Shown: positions 33,042-42,141, numbered from the stretch's first letter. The stretch: 64,000 nt of DNA from Cupriavidus numazuensis (GCF_905397435.1 NZ_CAJPVI010000029.1:1-64000), one strand, 5' to 3'. Notes: generated by a model not told the origin, from the sequence alone. Numbers and translations are program-made.

Positions 33042-33989
33042 TCAGGCAGTGGCATGGCCGGACGCGGCCGCGTAGGTCTTCGGCAAGCCGGCGCGCCACA
33101 GGGTGCCGTGCAGCGTCTCGCTGGCCAGCCAGCCGCTCACCTGCTCCCGCAGGGCAAGCAGGCGGGTGATGTCGATACCGGTGTCGACGCCCATGCTGCC
33201 TAGCATGTAGGCGAGGTCCTCGCTCGCCACGTTGCCGCTCGCGCCCGGCGCATGCGGACAACCACCGATGCCGGCCAGGCAGGCGTCGAAGCGGGTGACG
33301 CCGGCCTGCAACGCGGCGAAGACATTGGCAAGGCCGAGGCCGCGCGTGTCGTGGAAATGACCGCACCAGAAACGGTCGCCGGCGATGGCCATGGCGCGGG
33401 TGAACAGGTCGGCCACCAGGCCCGGGTCGGCGTAGCCCACCGTATCGGCCAGACTGACCCGATCGGCGCCAGCGTCGAGCAGCGCCTGCATCAGGCGCAG
33501 CACCTCGTCCGGCTCGACGCGTCCTTGCAGCGTGCATCCGAACGCCGTACCCACACCGCCTTCGATCAGAGTCTTCGATCCTGCTGCGTCGCGGGCGGCG
33601 CGGATGCGCGCCACCTCGGCCACCACTTCTTCCGGTGTCTTGCGCAGGTTGGCCACGCTGTGGGCGTGGCTGGCGGAAAGCGGGACGATCATCAGGTCGG
33701 CACCACTGGCGATCGCGCCTTCCGCACCGCGCAGGTTTGGCACGAGCACCGAGGCAAACAGCCCCGGAAGCTCCCTGGCAAAGGCCACGAGTTCAGCTGT
33801 GTCGGCCAGTTGCGGCAGCAGGCGTGCGGGGACGAAGGAACCGACCTCGATTTCGCGCTGGCCGGCCGCATAGGCTGCGCGGATCCATGCCTTCTTCTGC
33901 TCGGTGGGAAGGATGGTCTGGATGCTTTGCAGACCGTCGCGGAGGCCAACCTCTCGGATCACGGCGCTACAGGGGTATCTGGCTGTCAT
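33042..33989 (-). CDS. Hydroxymethylglutaryl-CoA lyase family protein
   Basis: A 315-residue DRE-TIM metallolyase. The N-terminal IREVGLRDGLQ motif, the metal-binding GHFHDTRG and the signature AGIGGCPHAPGASGNV with the catalytic cysteine are intact. The family cleaves HMG-CoA to acetoacetate and acetyl-CoA, or related 3-hydroxy-acyl-CoAs. It is the first gene of the operon with the CoA-transferase, Bug, CaiE-like and porin genes, and is divergent from a LysR gene about 200 bp away that is its likely regulator. Confidence 0.92.
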   Translation of the reverse strand: MTARYPCSAVIREVGLRDGLQSIQTILPTEQKKAWIRAAYAAGQREIEVGSFVPARLLPQLADTAELVAFARELPGLFASVLVPNLRGAEGAIASGADLMIVPLSASHAHSVANLRKTPEEVVAEVARIRAARDAAGSKTLIEGGVGTAFGCTLQGRVEPDEVLRLMQALLDAGADRVSLADTVGYADPGLVADLFTRAMAIAGDRFWCGHFHDTRGLGLANVFAALQAGVTRFDACLAGIGGCPHAPGASGNVASEDLAYMLGSMGVDTGIDITRLLALREQVSGWLASETLHGTLWRAGLPKTYAAASGHATA

Positions 33990-34195
33990 GACAAGGGATA
34001 ACCGGGGGAATGTGTGAACGGGGTTCGCGCAAGTCGCGCGCTGTGGAATAACTTTATGGCGTTCCTACATCTGGCACCAGCGATCATTCGTGCACGTCAT
34101 CGTTCCAAACTGGAAATCCTCACAGCATTCCGAAGCACGATGCGTGCGGGCACGAAAGGCCGTAAGATTCCGTGCAGGAAAACCTGCGCCCCCTC

Positions 34196-35167
34196 ATGCG
34201 AGATCTCGACCTGACCACCCTCCGCCTGTTCGCTGCCGTTTGCGAAACGCAGAACATGGCCCGCGCCGGCGAACAGGAGAACATCGTCGCGTCGGCGATC
34301 AGCAAGCGCCTCGCCCAGCTCGAGGAAACGGTCGGCGCGACGCTGCTTGAGCGCCGCCGTCGTGGCGTCATCCCGACACCGGCCGGGGAAATCGTGCTGG
34401 CCCACGCGCGGGCCATGCTGGCGGCCGCCGACCGCGTCGCACGCGACATGGCAGACTATGGGTCCGGTATCCGGGGTCAGGTCCGCCTGCTGGCCACTGT
34501 GTCGTCGATGGCCGAATCGCTGGCGGATGACGTAGCGGCCTTCCTGCAGGCGCCGGAGCACCGCGACGTGGGCGTCAGTATCGAGGAAGGACTAAGCACG
34601 GAGATCGTGCGCTCGCTGCGCGAGGGTTCGGCACCGCTCGGCATCTGCTGGGACGCAGCCGACCTGGAAGGCTTCGAAACACGCCCTTATCGGAGCGATC
34701 ACCTCGCCGCGGTGGTCCATGCGTCGCACGCACTGGCCGACGAGGCGACGTGTGACTTTGAGGAGACGCTTGCCTTCGCGCATGTCGGCATGCCCGCGCA
34801 GACGGCGGTGCAGACCATGCTGGTGCGCCATGCCGCCATCCTGAACCGCAAGATCGTCCACCGCGCGGTCGTCTCCACATTCGATGCGGCGCTACGCTGC
34901 GTGCGGGCCAATCTGGGTATTGCCATCCTGCCGGCGGAAATCGCCCGGCCCATCGCCACAGCGCTGGACGTCCGGGTCATTCCATTGCGCGACCCCTGGG
35001 CGCGACGGCGATTTGCCATTTGCTTCCGCAAGTTTTCCCTGCTGTCTCCCGCGGCGCAATTGCTGGTTGCCCATCTGGAAAGAACGGCGGCCGCCGAGCC
35101 CGCGAAGGACGCCGTGCCCTCGGTGGCGAAGCAGCGTGGAAGCGTAAAGAAGCGGCCGCGCCTGTAA
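34196..35167 (+). CDS. LysR-family transcriptional regulator
   Basis: A 323-residue LysR protein. The helix-turn-helix lies in residues 1-60 (LTTLRLFAAVCETQNMARAG, then SAISKRLAQLEETVGATLLERR), with a periplasmic-binding-protein-like effector domain after residue 90. The ATG at 34196 fits the family start; a GTG at 34172 would add eight residues. The C-terminus is basic (KQRGSVKKRPRL). It is divergent from the HMG-CoA-lyase/CoA-transferase operon, the standard layout for a LysR activator and its target. Confidence 0.92.
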   Translation: MRDLDLTTLRLFAAVCETQNMARAGEQENIVASAISKRLAQLEETVGATLLERRRRGVIPTPAGEIVLAHARAMLAAADRVARDMADYGSGIRGQVRLLATVSSMAESLADDVAAFLQAPEHRDVGVSIEEGLSTEIVRSLREGSAPLGICWDAADLEGFETRPYRSDHLAAVVHASHALADEATCDFEETLAFAHVGMPAQTAVQTMLVRHAAILNRKIVHRAVVSTFDAALRCVRANLGIAILPAEIARPIATALDVRVIPLRDPWARRRFAICFRKFSLLSPAAQLLVAHLERTAAAEPAKDAVPSVAKQRGSVKKRPRL

Positions 35168-35172
35168 CAGAA

Positions 35173-35205
35173 GCAAAGCCCGCACTTGGATGAGCTGGGC
35201 TTTGC
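35173..35205. terminator. Hairpin after the LysR gene
   Basis: GCAAAGCCC (35173-35181) and GGGCTTTGC (35197-35205) form a perfect 9-bp stem with a 15-base loop, starting six bases after the LysR stop. No long T-run follows, so it is only a possible terminator between convergent genes. Confidence 0.4.
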
Positions 35206-35324
35206 GATGCTCAAGGTCAGGGCAAACGAACGCCCCGATGTCAGGACCGTCGCCGTGCCGGGTTACAACAAGAGCGAAGCCGCGGCCAGCACGATTCTTG
35301 CGCGAAGCTGGCCTTCGCTCCGGG

Positions 35325-36803
35325 TCAGCCAGCCGGCGTGTCGAGAACAACGGTCTTGGATTCGAGAAACGCCTCGAGCCCTTCCACACCGCCTTCCCGT
35401 CCAATGCCCGATTGCCCGAAGCCGCCAAAGCCGATCGAGAAATCGGTACGCGAGGCGTTGTGCCCCACGCTGCCAGCGCGCAGTCGCCGCGCGACGGCCA
35501 GCGCGCGTTGCGTATCGCCGGTGAACACCACGGCGTTCAGACCGAAGATGGAGTCGTTGGCCAGTGCGATGGCGTGGTCGTCGTTGTCGGCGGCGATCAC
35601 GGACAGCACCGGGCCGAAGATTTCCTCGCGCGCAATCGTCGAACGATTGTCCACGTTGCCGAAGACGGTCGGCTCGAAAAAGAAGCCACGCTTCAGGTGC
35701 TGCGGACGCTGGCCACCGGCGGCCAGCGTCGCGCCGTCTTCGACGCCCCTGGCCACGTAGCGCTCCACCGTCTCGCGCTGTCGCGCGGTGGCGAGCGGTC
35801 CCATCGTGGTGCCGTCGTCAAACGGGTCGCCGATCACCATGGAGCGCGCGGTCTCGCTCAGCGCTTCGACCATCGCATCGTGCCTGGCGCGCGGCACGAT
35901 GATGCGGGTCAGGCTGTGGCAGACCTGCCCGGTCAGGTAGCCGAAGTAGGAAGCGCCAATGGTTCTGGCGGCGGTGTCGATGTCGTAGTCGTCCAGCACG
36001 AGTGCCGGGGATTTTCCGCCGAGTTCCAGCGTCACGCGCGCCACCCGCTCCGCCGCCGCCGCGCCGATATTGCGGCCCGCAACCGTGGAGCCGGTGAAGG
36101 TGATCTTGTCCACGCCCGGATGGCGCACCATGGCTTCCGAGACATCGCGGTCCGCCGTCACGACATTGACCACGCCCGGCGGCAGGCCGACTTCTTCACA
36201 GATCTGCGCGAACAGGTACGCGGAGGTCGGCGCTTCCGGCGACGGCTTGATGACGACCGTGCACCCCGCCAGCAGCGCTGGTGCCACCTTGTACGCGGTC
36301 AGCGCCGCCGGACCGTTCCACGGAACGATGGCCAGCACGACGCCAACCGGCTCCTTTACGCTGAATGCCTCATGCCCGCTGGCGGACCGCTGCGGCTGCA
36401 CGAAGGCATAGGTCTGCGCCATGTCGGCATACTGCCGAAACGCACCGCCGAGGAATTGCCCGATGCGCGGCCTGGCAAGCTTGTTGAGGATGCCGGATTC
36501 GATGGTCCAGCCGTGTGCGAAGTCATCGTTCAACGCCTCCAGGCGTTGCGCAATGTCTTTCAGATAGACAGCACGTTCATGCGGCTGCATTTGCGGCCAG
36601 GGACCACTATCAAAGGCACGGCGCGCGGCCGCAATTGCGCGCTCGGCGTCCGCAGCGTTCGCCTTCGCGACATGCGCAGCCACGGCTTCCGTGCTGCAAT
36701 CGAGCACGGCGAACCTGTCGCCGGTCGTGGACCGTACCCATTGGCCGTCGATGTAGAAACAGTCCGGATGCTTCAGCGGAATAGCGCGTTCGGCAGGGGT
36801 CAT
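35325..36803 (-). CDS. Aldehyde dehydrogenase
   Basis: A 492-residue NAD-dependent aldehyde dehydrogenase. VPWNGPAALTAYKVAPALLAG, FTGSTVAGRNIG, LELGGKSPAL and the nucleophile region TGQVCHSLTR are present. The ATG at 36803 has GGAGAG about seven bases upstream; the frame is open to 36860. It follows the GMC oxidoreductase by 25 bp on the same strand. The pair can take an alcohol through an aldehyde to an acid, with the MFS transporter at the head of the operon. Confidence 0.92.
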   Translation of the reverse strand: MTPAERAIPLKHPDCFYIDGQWVRSTTGDRFAVLDCSTEAVAAHVAKANAADAERAIAAARRAFDSGPWPQMQPHERAVYLKDIAQRLEALNDDFAHGWTIESGILNKLARPRIGQFLGGAFRQYADMAQTYAFVQPQRSASGHEAFSVKEPVGVVLAIVPWNGPAALTAYKVAPALLAGCTVVIKPSPEAPTSAYLFAQICEEVGLPPGVVNVVTADRDVSEAMVRHPGVDKITFTGSTVAGRNIGAAAAERVARVTLELGGKSPALVLDDYDIDTAARTIGASYFGYLTGQVCHSLTRIIVPRARHDAMVEALSETARSMVIGDPFDDGTTMGPLATARQRETVERYVARGVEDGATLAAGGQRPQHLKRGFFFEPTVFGNVDNRSTIAREEIFGPVLSVIAADNDDHAIALANDSIFGLNAVVFTGDTQRALAVARRLRAGSVGHNASRTDFSIGFGGFGQSGIGREGGVEGLEAFLESKTVVLDTPAG

Positions 36804-36828
36804 GAAACTTCTCTCCATGGTTTCTGAT

Positions 36829-38451
36829 TCAGGATGCGACGACGCGAGCGGGTGTCGCATCGGCCCGGATCATGTCGGCACCCTTCTCGCCGATCATGAT
36901 GCAAGGTGCATTGGTGTTGCCCGCGACGATCTTCGGCATGATCGACGCGTCGATGACGCGCAGGCGCCGCATGCCGCGCAGGCACAGGCGTGCGTCCACG
37001 ACTGACATCGGATCATTTCCCATCCTGCACGTGCCCACCTGATGCCAGCCACTATTGCCGTTGGCCTTGAGGTGGTCCAGCAGCTGGTCGTCGGTCACCG
37101 TGTCAGGGCCAGGCGCCATCTCGTCGACGATGCGCGATGCCAGCGGCTGCGTCTGCGCGATCTGGCGCAGCATGCGCATGCCCGCCAGCGAACGGCGGAT
37201 GTCGCCGGGCTCGCTCAGGTAGTTGGGATGGAAGGCTGGAGCTTGCAACGGATCGGCCGACAGCATTTCCATATGTCCGCGCGAATCCGGCGTGAGCAGC
37301 ACCATCGAACCGCCGATGGCAGGGAAGCCGTCGACCACGGGCTCGCCCGAAGGCGCGAATCTGAACGTCATGGGGCTGACCGTGAGTTGCAGGTCTGCTT
37401 CCGGACGCCCCGGCTCACTGCGTGCATACGCCGTCACCGGCGATGCGCCGAGCGCAAGGTAGCCGCCATGCGTCAGCAGATAGCGCATGCCTTCCACGTA
37501 CTTCTGCGCGCCGCGCAGCCGGTGGTTGTAGGAGCTTCCGGCCGTCGCGCGCCATGAGAAGCTGCCGAACCAGTGGTCTTGCAGGTTGCGCCCTACGCCC
37601 GGCGACTCGACGGCCGGAACGATGCCATGCCGATGCAGGCTCGCGCCGTCGCCAATGCCCGACAGCATCAGCAAGTGCGGCGAGGCCAGCGCGCCACCGC
37701 ACAGGATGACTTCCCGCACGGCAGCGATGCGGCGCCGCTGGCCTTGCGCTTGCACCTCGACGCCGGTGGCCTCGCCATCTTCCAACAGCACGCGCGTCAC
37801 CCGCATGCCGGTCCGGACGGTCAGGTTGCCACGATGGCGGACCGGCTCGATGAAGGCGTTGTATGACGTATGGCGGCGCCCGTTGCGAATCGTGTATTGC
37901 CGGTAGCCAACGCCTTCGTGCGGCGGACCGTTGAAATCCGCGCTGCGGGGAATGCCGACGCGCTGCGCGGCGGCAATGAAGTCATCCGCCGTCGGATGCC
38001 CGATAGCGGGGTCGCTGACGTGGAGCGGACCATCGCCGCCATGCCAGTCATTCGCGCCGCGCTGGTTCGACTCCGAGCGGATGAAATAAGGCAGCACATC
38101 TGCCCAACCCCAGCCCTCGTTGCCCAGCGCGGCCCAGTGATCGAAATCCGACGGCTGGCCGCGCATGTAGATCATTCCGTTGATGGCGCTGCTGCCTCCG
38201 AGGCCCTTGCCGCGCGGCCAGTACACCTTGCGGCCGCCCAGCGTCGGCACGGCCTCGGTGTTGAAGGCCCAGTTGAACCGCTTGTCCATGAACAGCTTCC
38301 CGGTGCCCGCAGGCGTGCGCACCCAGAATTTGTTCGTATCGGCGCCGGCCTCGATCAGCAGCACGCGCACCGCCGGGTCCGCCGACAGCCGGCTCGCCAC
38401 CACACAGCCCGACGACCCCGCGCCCACCACGATGTAGTCATACGCCTCCAT
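36829..38451 (-). CDS. GMC-family FAD-dependent alcohol dehydrogenase/choline dehydrogenase-like
   Basis: A 540-residue GMC oxidoreductase. The FAD-binding GxGxxG is in DYIVVGAGSSGCVVASRL at the N-terminus, signature 1 includes GKGLGGSSAINGMIYMRG, and the active-site histidine region is SGWHQVGTCRMG near residue 480. The ATG overlaps the stop of the MFS gene as TGATG, so the two are translationally coupled. The following aldehyde dehydrogenase would oxidise its aldehyde product. Substrates of such enzymes include choline, polyethylene glycols and long or aromatic alcohols; the one here is unknown. Confidence 0.92.
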   Translation of the reverse strand: MEAYDYIVVGAGSSGCVVASRLSADPAVRVLLIEAGADTNKFWVRTPAGTGKLFMDKRFNWAFNTEAVPTLGGRKVYWPRGKGLGGSSAINGMIYMRGQPSDFDHWAALGNEGWGWADVLPYFIRSESNQRGANDWHGGDGPLHVSDPAIGHPTADDFIAAAQRVGIPRSADFNGPPHEGVGYRQYTIRNGRRHTSYNAFIEPVRHRGNLTVRTGMRVTRVLLEDGEATGVEVQAQGQRRRIAAVREVILCGGALASPHLLMLSGIGDGASLHRHGIVPAVESPGVGRNLQDHWFGSFSWRATAGSSYNHRLRGAQKYVEGMRYLLTHGGYLALGASPVTAYARSEPGRPEADLQLTVSPMTFRFAPSGEPVVDGFPAIGGSMVLLTPDSRGHMEMLSADPLQAPAFHPNYLSEPGDIRRSLAGMRMLRQIAQTQPLASRIVDEMAPGPDTVTDDQLLDHLKANGNSGWHQVGTCRMGNDPMSVVDARLCLRGMRRLRVIDASIMPKIVAGNTNAPCIMIGEKGADMIRADATPARVVAS

Positions 38452-39758
38452 CACGCCACGCTCTCGGCCCCGGATTTGGGGATCAACGGGACGATCATTG
38501 CGGCAAGGACGGCAGGCACCAGGAACGCATAGAAATTCCAATGCATGGCAAGGTTTGCACCGATGATCCAACCGCCGATTGCCGGCCCGAGGATGGAGCC
38601 GAAGCGGCCGAGGGCCTGCGACGCGCCGAGTGCCGAGCCGCGGCAGGACGCGGGAAAGTGCGTGGCGATGTACCCATAGATCAGCGAACTGGTGCCGATG
38701 GAACCGACGCCGGCGCCAAACACCGCCAGCATCAGCCAGGCGAACTCGAGCTTCTGGCTCAGCGCGATCAGCGACAAGCCGCCGATCATGAAGAACGGAA
38801 TGATCACCCGCTTCGAGCCTAGCCGGTCCGCCAGCCATGCACCACCCAGCATGCCGGCGACCGCGCCGAGTTGCATGACCAGCAGGAACTGCAGCGACGA
38901 GCCGAGGGGATAGCCCGCCTTGCGCATGAGCTGAGGCAGCCACGCATTCAGGCCGTACACGATCAGCTGCACGCAGAAGGTCACGAACGCGAACAGCAGC
39001 GCCGAGGAGCGGAATTCCGCAGACATCAGCAGCCGGTAGCCGCGCGCGCCGGCGGCCGCGCCTTGCGGGCGGCGCTGGGCCTGCTGGTCGCGCAGGATTT
39101 GCTCAATGTCGAGCGAATACCGCTCGGCGGTCCGGCGAGCCTCATCCATGCGGCCACGTTCGACCAGGAAGCTCACCGACTCGGGCAGCAGGAAGTACAT
39201 GACCGGCAGGATCACCACATAGAGACCGCCCATGGCATAGAGCGTGCGCCAGCCATGCGACTGAAGCAGCGCGATGGCCACCAGCGCGCTGATAATCCCG
39301 CCGACCGAATAGCCGGTCAGCGTGAGCGCGTTATACATCTGTCGGCGGTTGCGCGGTGCGTACTCCACCGTCAGCGCCACGGCCGAAGGCACCACGCCGC
39401 CCAGGCCGATGCCGGTGACGAAGCGTGCCATGCCCAGCGCAAACGGGGAACCGGCAAGCGCGCACAATACCGAGCCGATGGAAAACCACAGCACGCCGAT
39501 CATGATCAGGTTGCGGCGGCCAATACGGTCTGTCATCGGACCAGCGGCCGCCAGGCCTACCATCAGGCCCATCAATGTCCAGCTGCCGATCAGCCCTGCC
39601 GCCTGGGGCGTGAGCCCCCATCCGGGCTCTTCCAGCAGACGTGGCACCGTGGCGCCGTAGACGATCAGGTCGTAGCCGTCGGCTACCAGTGTCAGGAAGC
39701 ATAGAATCACGACCGAAAGACTGCTCCTCGGCGCCAGTTTTGATGCGGATAGATGCAT
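38451..39758 (-). CDS. MFS transporter, aromatic acid:H+ symporter (AAHS) type
   Basis: A 435-residue 12-helix transporter. VADGYDLIVYGATVPRLLEE in helix 1 carries the Asp-Tyr-Asp motif typical of the AAHS family (PcaK, BenK, VanK). PMTDRIGRRNLIMIG is the inter-helix 2-3 motif and GGAWLADRLGSKRV its second-half copy. It opens a minus-strand operon with the GMC and aldehyde dehydrogenase genes. Its promoter shares a motif with the IclR gene at 41654, so an IclR activator of the PcaR/PobR type probably controls it. Confidence 0.92.
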   Translation of the reverse strand: MHLSASKLAPRSSLSVVILCFLTLVADGYDLIVYGATVPRLLEEPGWGLTPQAAGLIGSWTLMGLMVGLAAAGPMTDRIGRRNLIMIGVLWFSIGSVLCALAGSPFALGMARFVTGIGLGGVVPSAVALTVEYAPRNRRQMYNALTLTGYSVGGIISALVAIALLQSHGWRTLYAMGGLYVVILPVMYFLLPESVSFLVERGRMDEARRTAERYSLDIEQILRDQQAQRRPQGAAAGARGYRLLMSAEFRSSALLFAFVTFCVQLIVYGLNAWLPQLMRKAGYPLGSSLQFLLVMQLGAVAGMLGGAWLADRLGSKRVIIPFFMIGGLSLIALSQKLEFAWLMLAVFGAGVGSIGTSSLIYGYIATHFPASCRGSALGASQALGRFGSILGPAIGGWIIGANLAMHWNFYAFLVPAVLAAMIVPLIPKSGAESVA

Positions 39759-39804
39759 GTTGTCTCCTCGCTGTTTTATGTAGAAGTGCGATGGGGTGAA
39801 CTGG

Positions 39805-39863
39805 CTGAAGCGTAGGTGACGCCACCACCGGTCCAATTGGCCTTTTCGAAAGCGGTGCTTCGG
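39805..39863 (-). promoter_or_regulatory. MFS operon promoter with conserved CCAATTGG/TTCGAAA operator
   Basis: On the minus strand a TTGGAC box and a TACGCT box are 16 bp apart, preceded by CGAAAAGGCCAATTGG and a further CCGAAGCACC. The same order of elements (CGAAA, TTCGAAAA, GCCAATTGG, then TACGCT) occurs upstream of the IclR gene at 41654. The overlap of the conserved block with the -35 suggests activator binding. Confidence 0.5.
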
Positions 39864-39873
39864 ATAGGCCAAA

Positions 39874-39897
39874 GCGTGCTGCGGGCGCGCAGCACGC
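39874..39897 (-). terminator. Strong hairpin downstream of the flavin reductase
   Basis: GCGTGCTGCG (39874-39883) and CGCAGCACGC (39888-39897) form a perfect 10-bp stem with a 4-base loop. In the minus direction TTTGG follows. It could terminate the flavin reductase/IclR transcript before the MFS promoter. Confidence 0.45.
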
Positions 39898-40112
39898 CTG
39901 CGCCGGACCGCTGTCGATCCGGCACGGAATGCGATCCTGTGAAGCCGATCAGTACCGTGAGATTGGGAGGAAATGCCTGGGGTCGTAGACGTGCGCCGGC
40001 TCGTCGCCACGCGGCCTGTCCTGCCGCAGGCGTCCCAGCGGCTCGCCTTCAGACCGCGCCTTCTCTGATGCAGTGAACCGTTGCGCAGTATTCGATGGCG
40101 TCGATCCGAGCG

Positions 40113-40685
40113 TCAATTCCGCTGATGGAAGATTCCGTACAGTGGTTCGTTCCGGGACCTGGATTCAGGATGCGTCAGCGGCGGCGAAGAGCCGTCCGGT
40201 TCGTGTGGCATCGTCACCAGGTACCCACCGGCGCCGAAGGCGAGCGGCCTGCGGAACGCATTGGCGAAGCGCTCGATCCTGCCGATGTAGATGACATGGT
40301 CACCGGCGGGATGGGTCGCTACCTTCTGGCATTCGAGCCATGCGGCGGCGTCAGGAAGAAGGGGCGCTCCGCGGATGCCGCTTACATAGCGCACGTCGCT
40401 GAACTTGTCGCCGCCCGAGCGCGCAAAGTGGTCCGAGATGGCGTGCTGGTCATCGGCCAGGATGTTGACCGCGAAATGATCGGTGTCACGAAACGCTGGA
40501 TGGCTCCGCGAGGTAAGCGCCTGGCTCCAGAGGATCAACGGCGGATCCAGCGAGACGGAACTGAAGGAGTTGACGGTGACGCCATACCTGGCCCCAGTCT
40601 CGTCAATGGTCGTCACGACAGTCACGCCGGTGACAAAGCTGCCCAGCACACTGCGCAATGCACGAGTATCAATATCTTGTTTCAC
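40113..40685 (-). CDS. Flavin reductase domain protein (HpaC/NtaB type)
   Basis: A 190-residue FMN-binding split-barrel flavin reductase. The family core FVTGVTVVTTIDETGARYGVTVNSFSSVSLDPPL covers about residues 18-50, and FAVNILADDQ and the GGDKFSDV segment follow. Such proteins supply reduced flavin to two-component monooxygenases. No oxygenase partner is adjacent, so it may serve an enzyme elsewhere or act on a flavin-dependent step of this cluster. It lies 93 bp downstream of the IclR gene on the same strand. Confidence 0.9.
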   Translation of the reverse strand: MKQDIDTRALRSVLGSFVTGVTVVTTIDETGARYGVTVNSFSSVSLDPPLILWSQALTSRSHPAFRDTDHFAVNILADDQHAISDHFARSGGDKFSDVRYVSGIRGAPLLPDAAAWLECQKVATHPAGDHVIYIGRIERFANAFRRPLAFGAGGYLVTMPHEPDGSSPPLTHPESRSRNEPLYGIFHQRN

Positions 40686-40778
40686 GGTAGCTATCCAAAG
40701 TACGTGCCCGGCCGGGCGGCCAAAGTTTCCGGGGTCTGGAACCCATGCAGGATGCGAGGACTGCTTTCCATCAAGCCG

Positions 40779-41654
40779 TCACTGGCGAATCGGCTTGCCG
40801 ACATCCGCGGCACTGTTCTCGCAATTCAGCATTCGCTCTTGCAACGCCTGCGCGACATTGACGAGCCTCGGTCCCAACTCCCGCTCGATTCTTGCGCGCC
40901 CCATCTGGGCTTCGCTACCAATGCAAGCCAGTGCGAGCGGCGCGTGGTGGGTCACGCGGACCGGCACCGCAACCGACACCAGATCGGCCTTCCATTCGTT
41001 GCGCGCCGTACAGAAGCCGAGTGCACTGACTTGCGAGACGCCTTCAGCGATGCCGCGCCGCAGCGCAGGCCAGTTGCGCAACGTCTTGCGCTCAAGGTTG
41101 CCCTGCAGGTAGGCACGTTCGGCCTCAGGCAGCGTCGCCAGCAGCGCCCTGCCCATCGCGGACGCACCGATGCACCGTCGCATGCTGACTGTGCGCCGAA
41201 GATCGTATGGTGTTGAACGCGCCGCCCAGGATTCAAGCACCACCACATCGAGCCGGTCGCGTGTACCAAGCACGACGCAGGTGTCGTGAGCGTCGGCAAG
41301 TTTCTGCATTTCGGCGCAGGCGGCAACCTGAGCGGCCACATCGGCGCTGGCGGCATAGCCCAGCGCCAGCGAAGCTGCCGTCAGGCGGTAGAGACGCTGG
41401 TCGTTGTCAAAGCGGAGGTAACCCGTCTCCACAAGCGAATGCAGCAGCCGCGCCACCGTGGCGGTCGGGATTCCCGTTTCCCGCACAATGTCACGGTTAC
41501 GCAGCCACCTTTGCTCGCCGCCGAATGCCGCCAGCACGGCAAGTCCACGGGCAAGCGGAACGATCATCGCGCCGCCGGGGTCGCCACGCTTGCTTACAGT
41601 CCGCCGTCGCGTGCCCGAAGTACTGCCTGGCGAGGATTCCGCGACTTCCGGCAT
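40779..41654 (-). CDS. IclR-family transcriptional regulator (PcaR/PobR-like)
   Basis: A 291-residue IclR protein with a Ser/Arg-rich N-terminal tail of about 28 residues before MIVPLARGLAVLAAF. The helix-turn-helix TGIPTATVARLLHSL and the effector domain with DTCVVLGTRDRLDVVVLES follow. It is a paralogue of the IclR at 22393. The ATG at 41654 is preceded by GGAGACAG. Its own promoter carries the same motif as the MFS operon promoter, pointing to autoregulation and control of that operon. Confidence 0.9.
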   Translation of the reverse strand: MPEVAESSPGSTSGTRRRTVSKRGDPGGAMIVPLARGLAVLAAFGGEQRWLRNRDIVRETGIPTATVARLLHSLVETGYLRFDNDQRLYRLTAASLALGYAASADVAAQVAACAEMQKLADAHDTCVVLGTRDRLDVVVLESWAARSTPYDLRRTVSMRRCIGASAMGRALLATLPEAERAYLQGNLERKTLRNWPALRRGIAEGVSQVSALGFCTARNEWKADLVSVAVPVRVTHHAPLALACIGSEAQMGRARIERELGPRLVNVAQALQERMLNCENSAADVGKPIRQ

Positions 41655-41723
41655 CACTGTCTCCTTTGGCGGCGCGGCGCCTTGTATGCCTGCACAAGGA
41701 TGATCGATGGGGGCAATCTGTCC

Positions 41724-41782
41724 AAAGCGTAAGGGCTTCGGTCCGGCAGGCCAATTGGCGTTTTTCGAAGTACCGGTTTCGT
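41724..41782 (-). promoter_or_regulatory. IclR promoter with the same CCAATTGG/TTCGAAAA operator
   Basis: On the minus strand CGAAACCGGTACTTCGAAAA is followed by GCCAATTGGCC (the -35 part TTGGCC) and, 17 bp on, TACGCT. Element order and spacing match the MFS promoter at 39805-39863 to within one base. The site lies about 70-130 bp upstream of the IclR start. Confidence 0.5.
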
Positions 41783-42073
41783 GTGATGGAATCAAGGCAA
41801 CGGCAAGACCGCGGCAAAAACTGGCACAACCGGGCCCCGATCAAGACGAGCAATCGACACGCCGCAGCACGTCAATCGGGCTCGACGCGACGGATCGCAG
41901 CGCAGCGTCATTGGTCTCGGCCCGTCTTAACCCTTCCCGGCGAGCGGCGACTGCAGCACACAGGAACCAAGGAAGGCAAGCGTTACCCCACTTGGCAGCA
42001 AATGCTAAGTCAACTGTGTGCAATGCAAATCAAGCCGGTCGTTAATTCCCTATATTGCATCCGGTAAATCCGA

Positions 42074-42102
42074 CCGGGCACGAGGCGATCGCTCGTGCCC
42101 GG
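42074..42102 (+). promoter_or_regulatory. Perfect leader hairpin before the 93-codon ORF
   Basis: CCGGGCACGAG (42074-42084) and CTCGTGCCCGG (42092-42102) pair over 11 bp with a 7-base loop. It lies 23 bases before the ribosome-binding site of the small ORF and just downstream of an AT-rich -10-like TATATT. It could be an mRNA leader structure, an attenuator or an operator. Confidence 0.45.
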
Positions 42103-42141
42103 CTCCCGCTTGATTGGGTCAATGAAAGGAGGAAATGATAA

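Larger units (their letters stand above)
39759..40112. other. 354-bp region between flavin reductase and MFS transporter
   Basis: There is no gene. It holds the MFS promoter/operator at about 39803-39863 and a perfect hairpin at 39874-39897, both listed separately. The remainder up to 40112 shows nothing recognisable. Confidence 0.5.
41655..42141. other. 487-bp region between the IclR gene and the 93-codon ORF
   Basis: The left part carries the IclR promoter/operator (about 41724-41782). The middle (41800-42000) shows no supported gene. The right part has a TATATT box at about 42050, a perfect hairpin at 42074-42102 and a strong AAAGGAGG ribosome-binding site at 42125-42132. Confidence 0.5.

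Noticed and set aside
31813..33537. 574-codon open frame overlapping CoA-transferase and lyase genes
   Set aside because: It is same-strand out-of-frame reading, Arg/Ala/Gly-rich, with no recognisable motif. The two overlapped genes have complete catalytic signatures.
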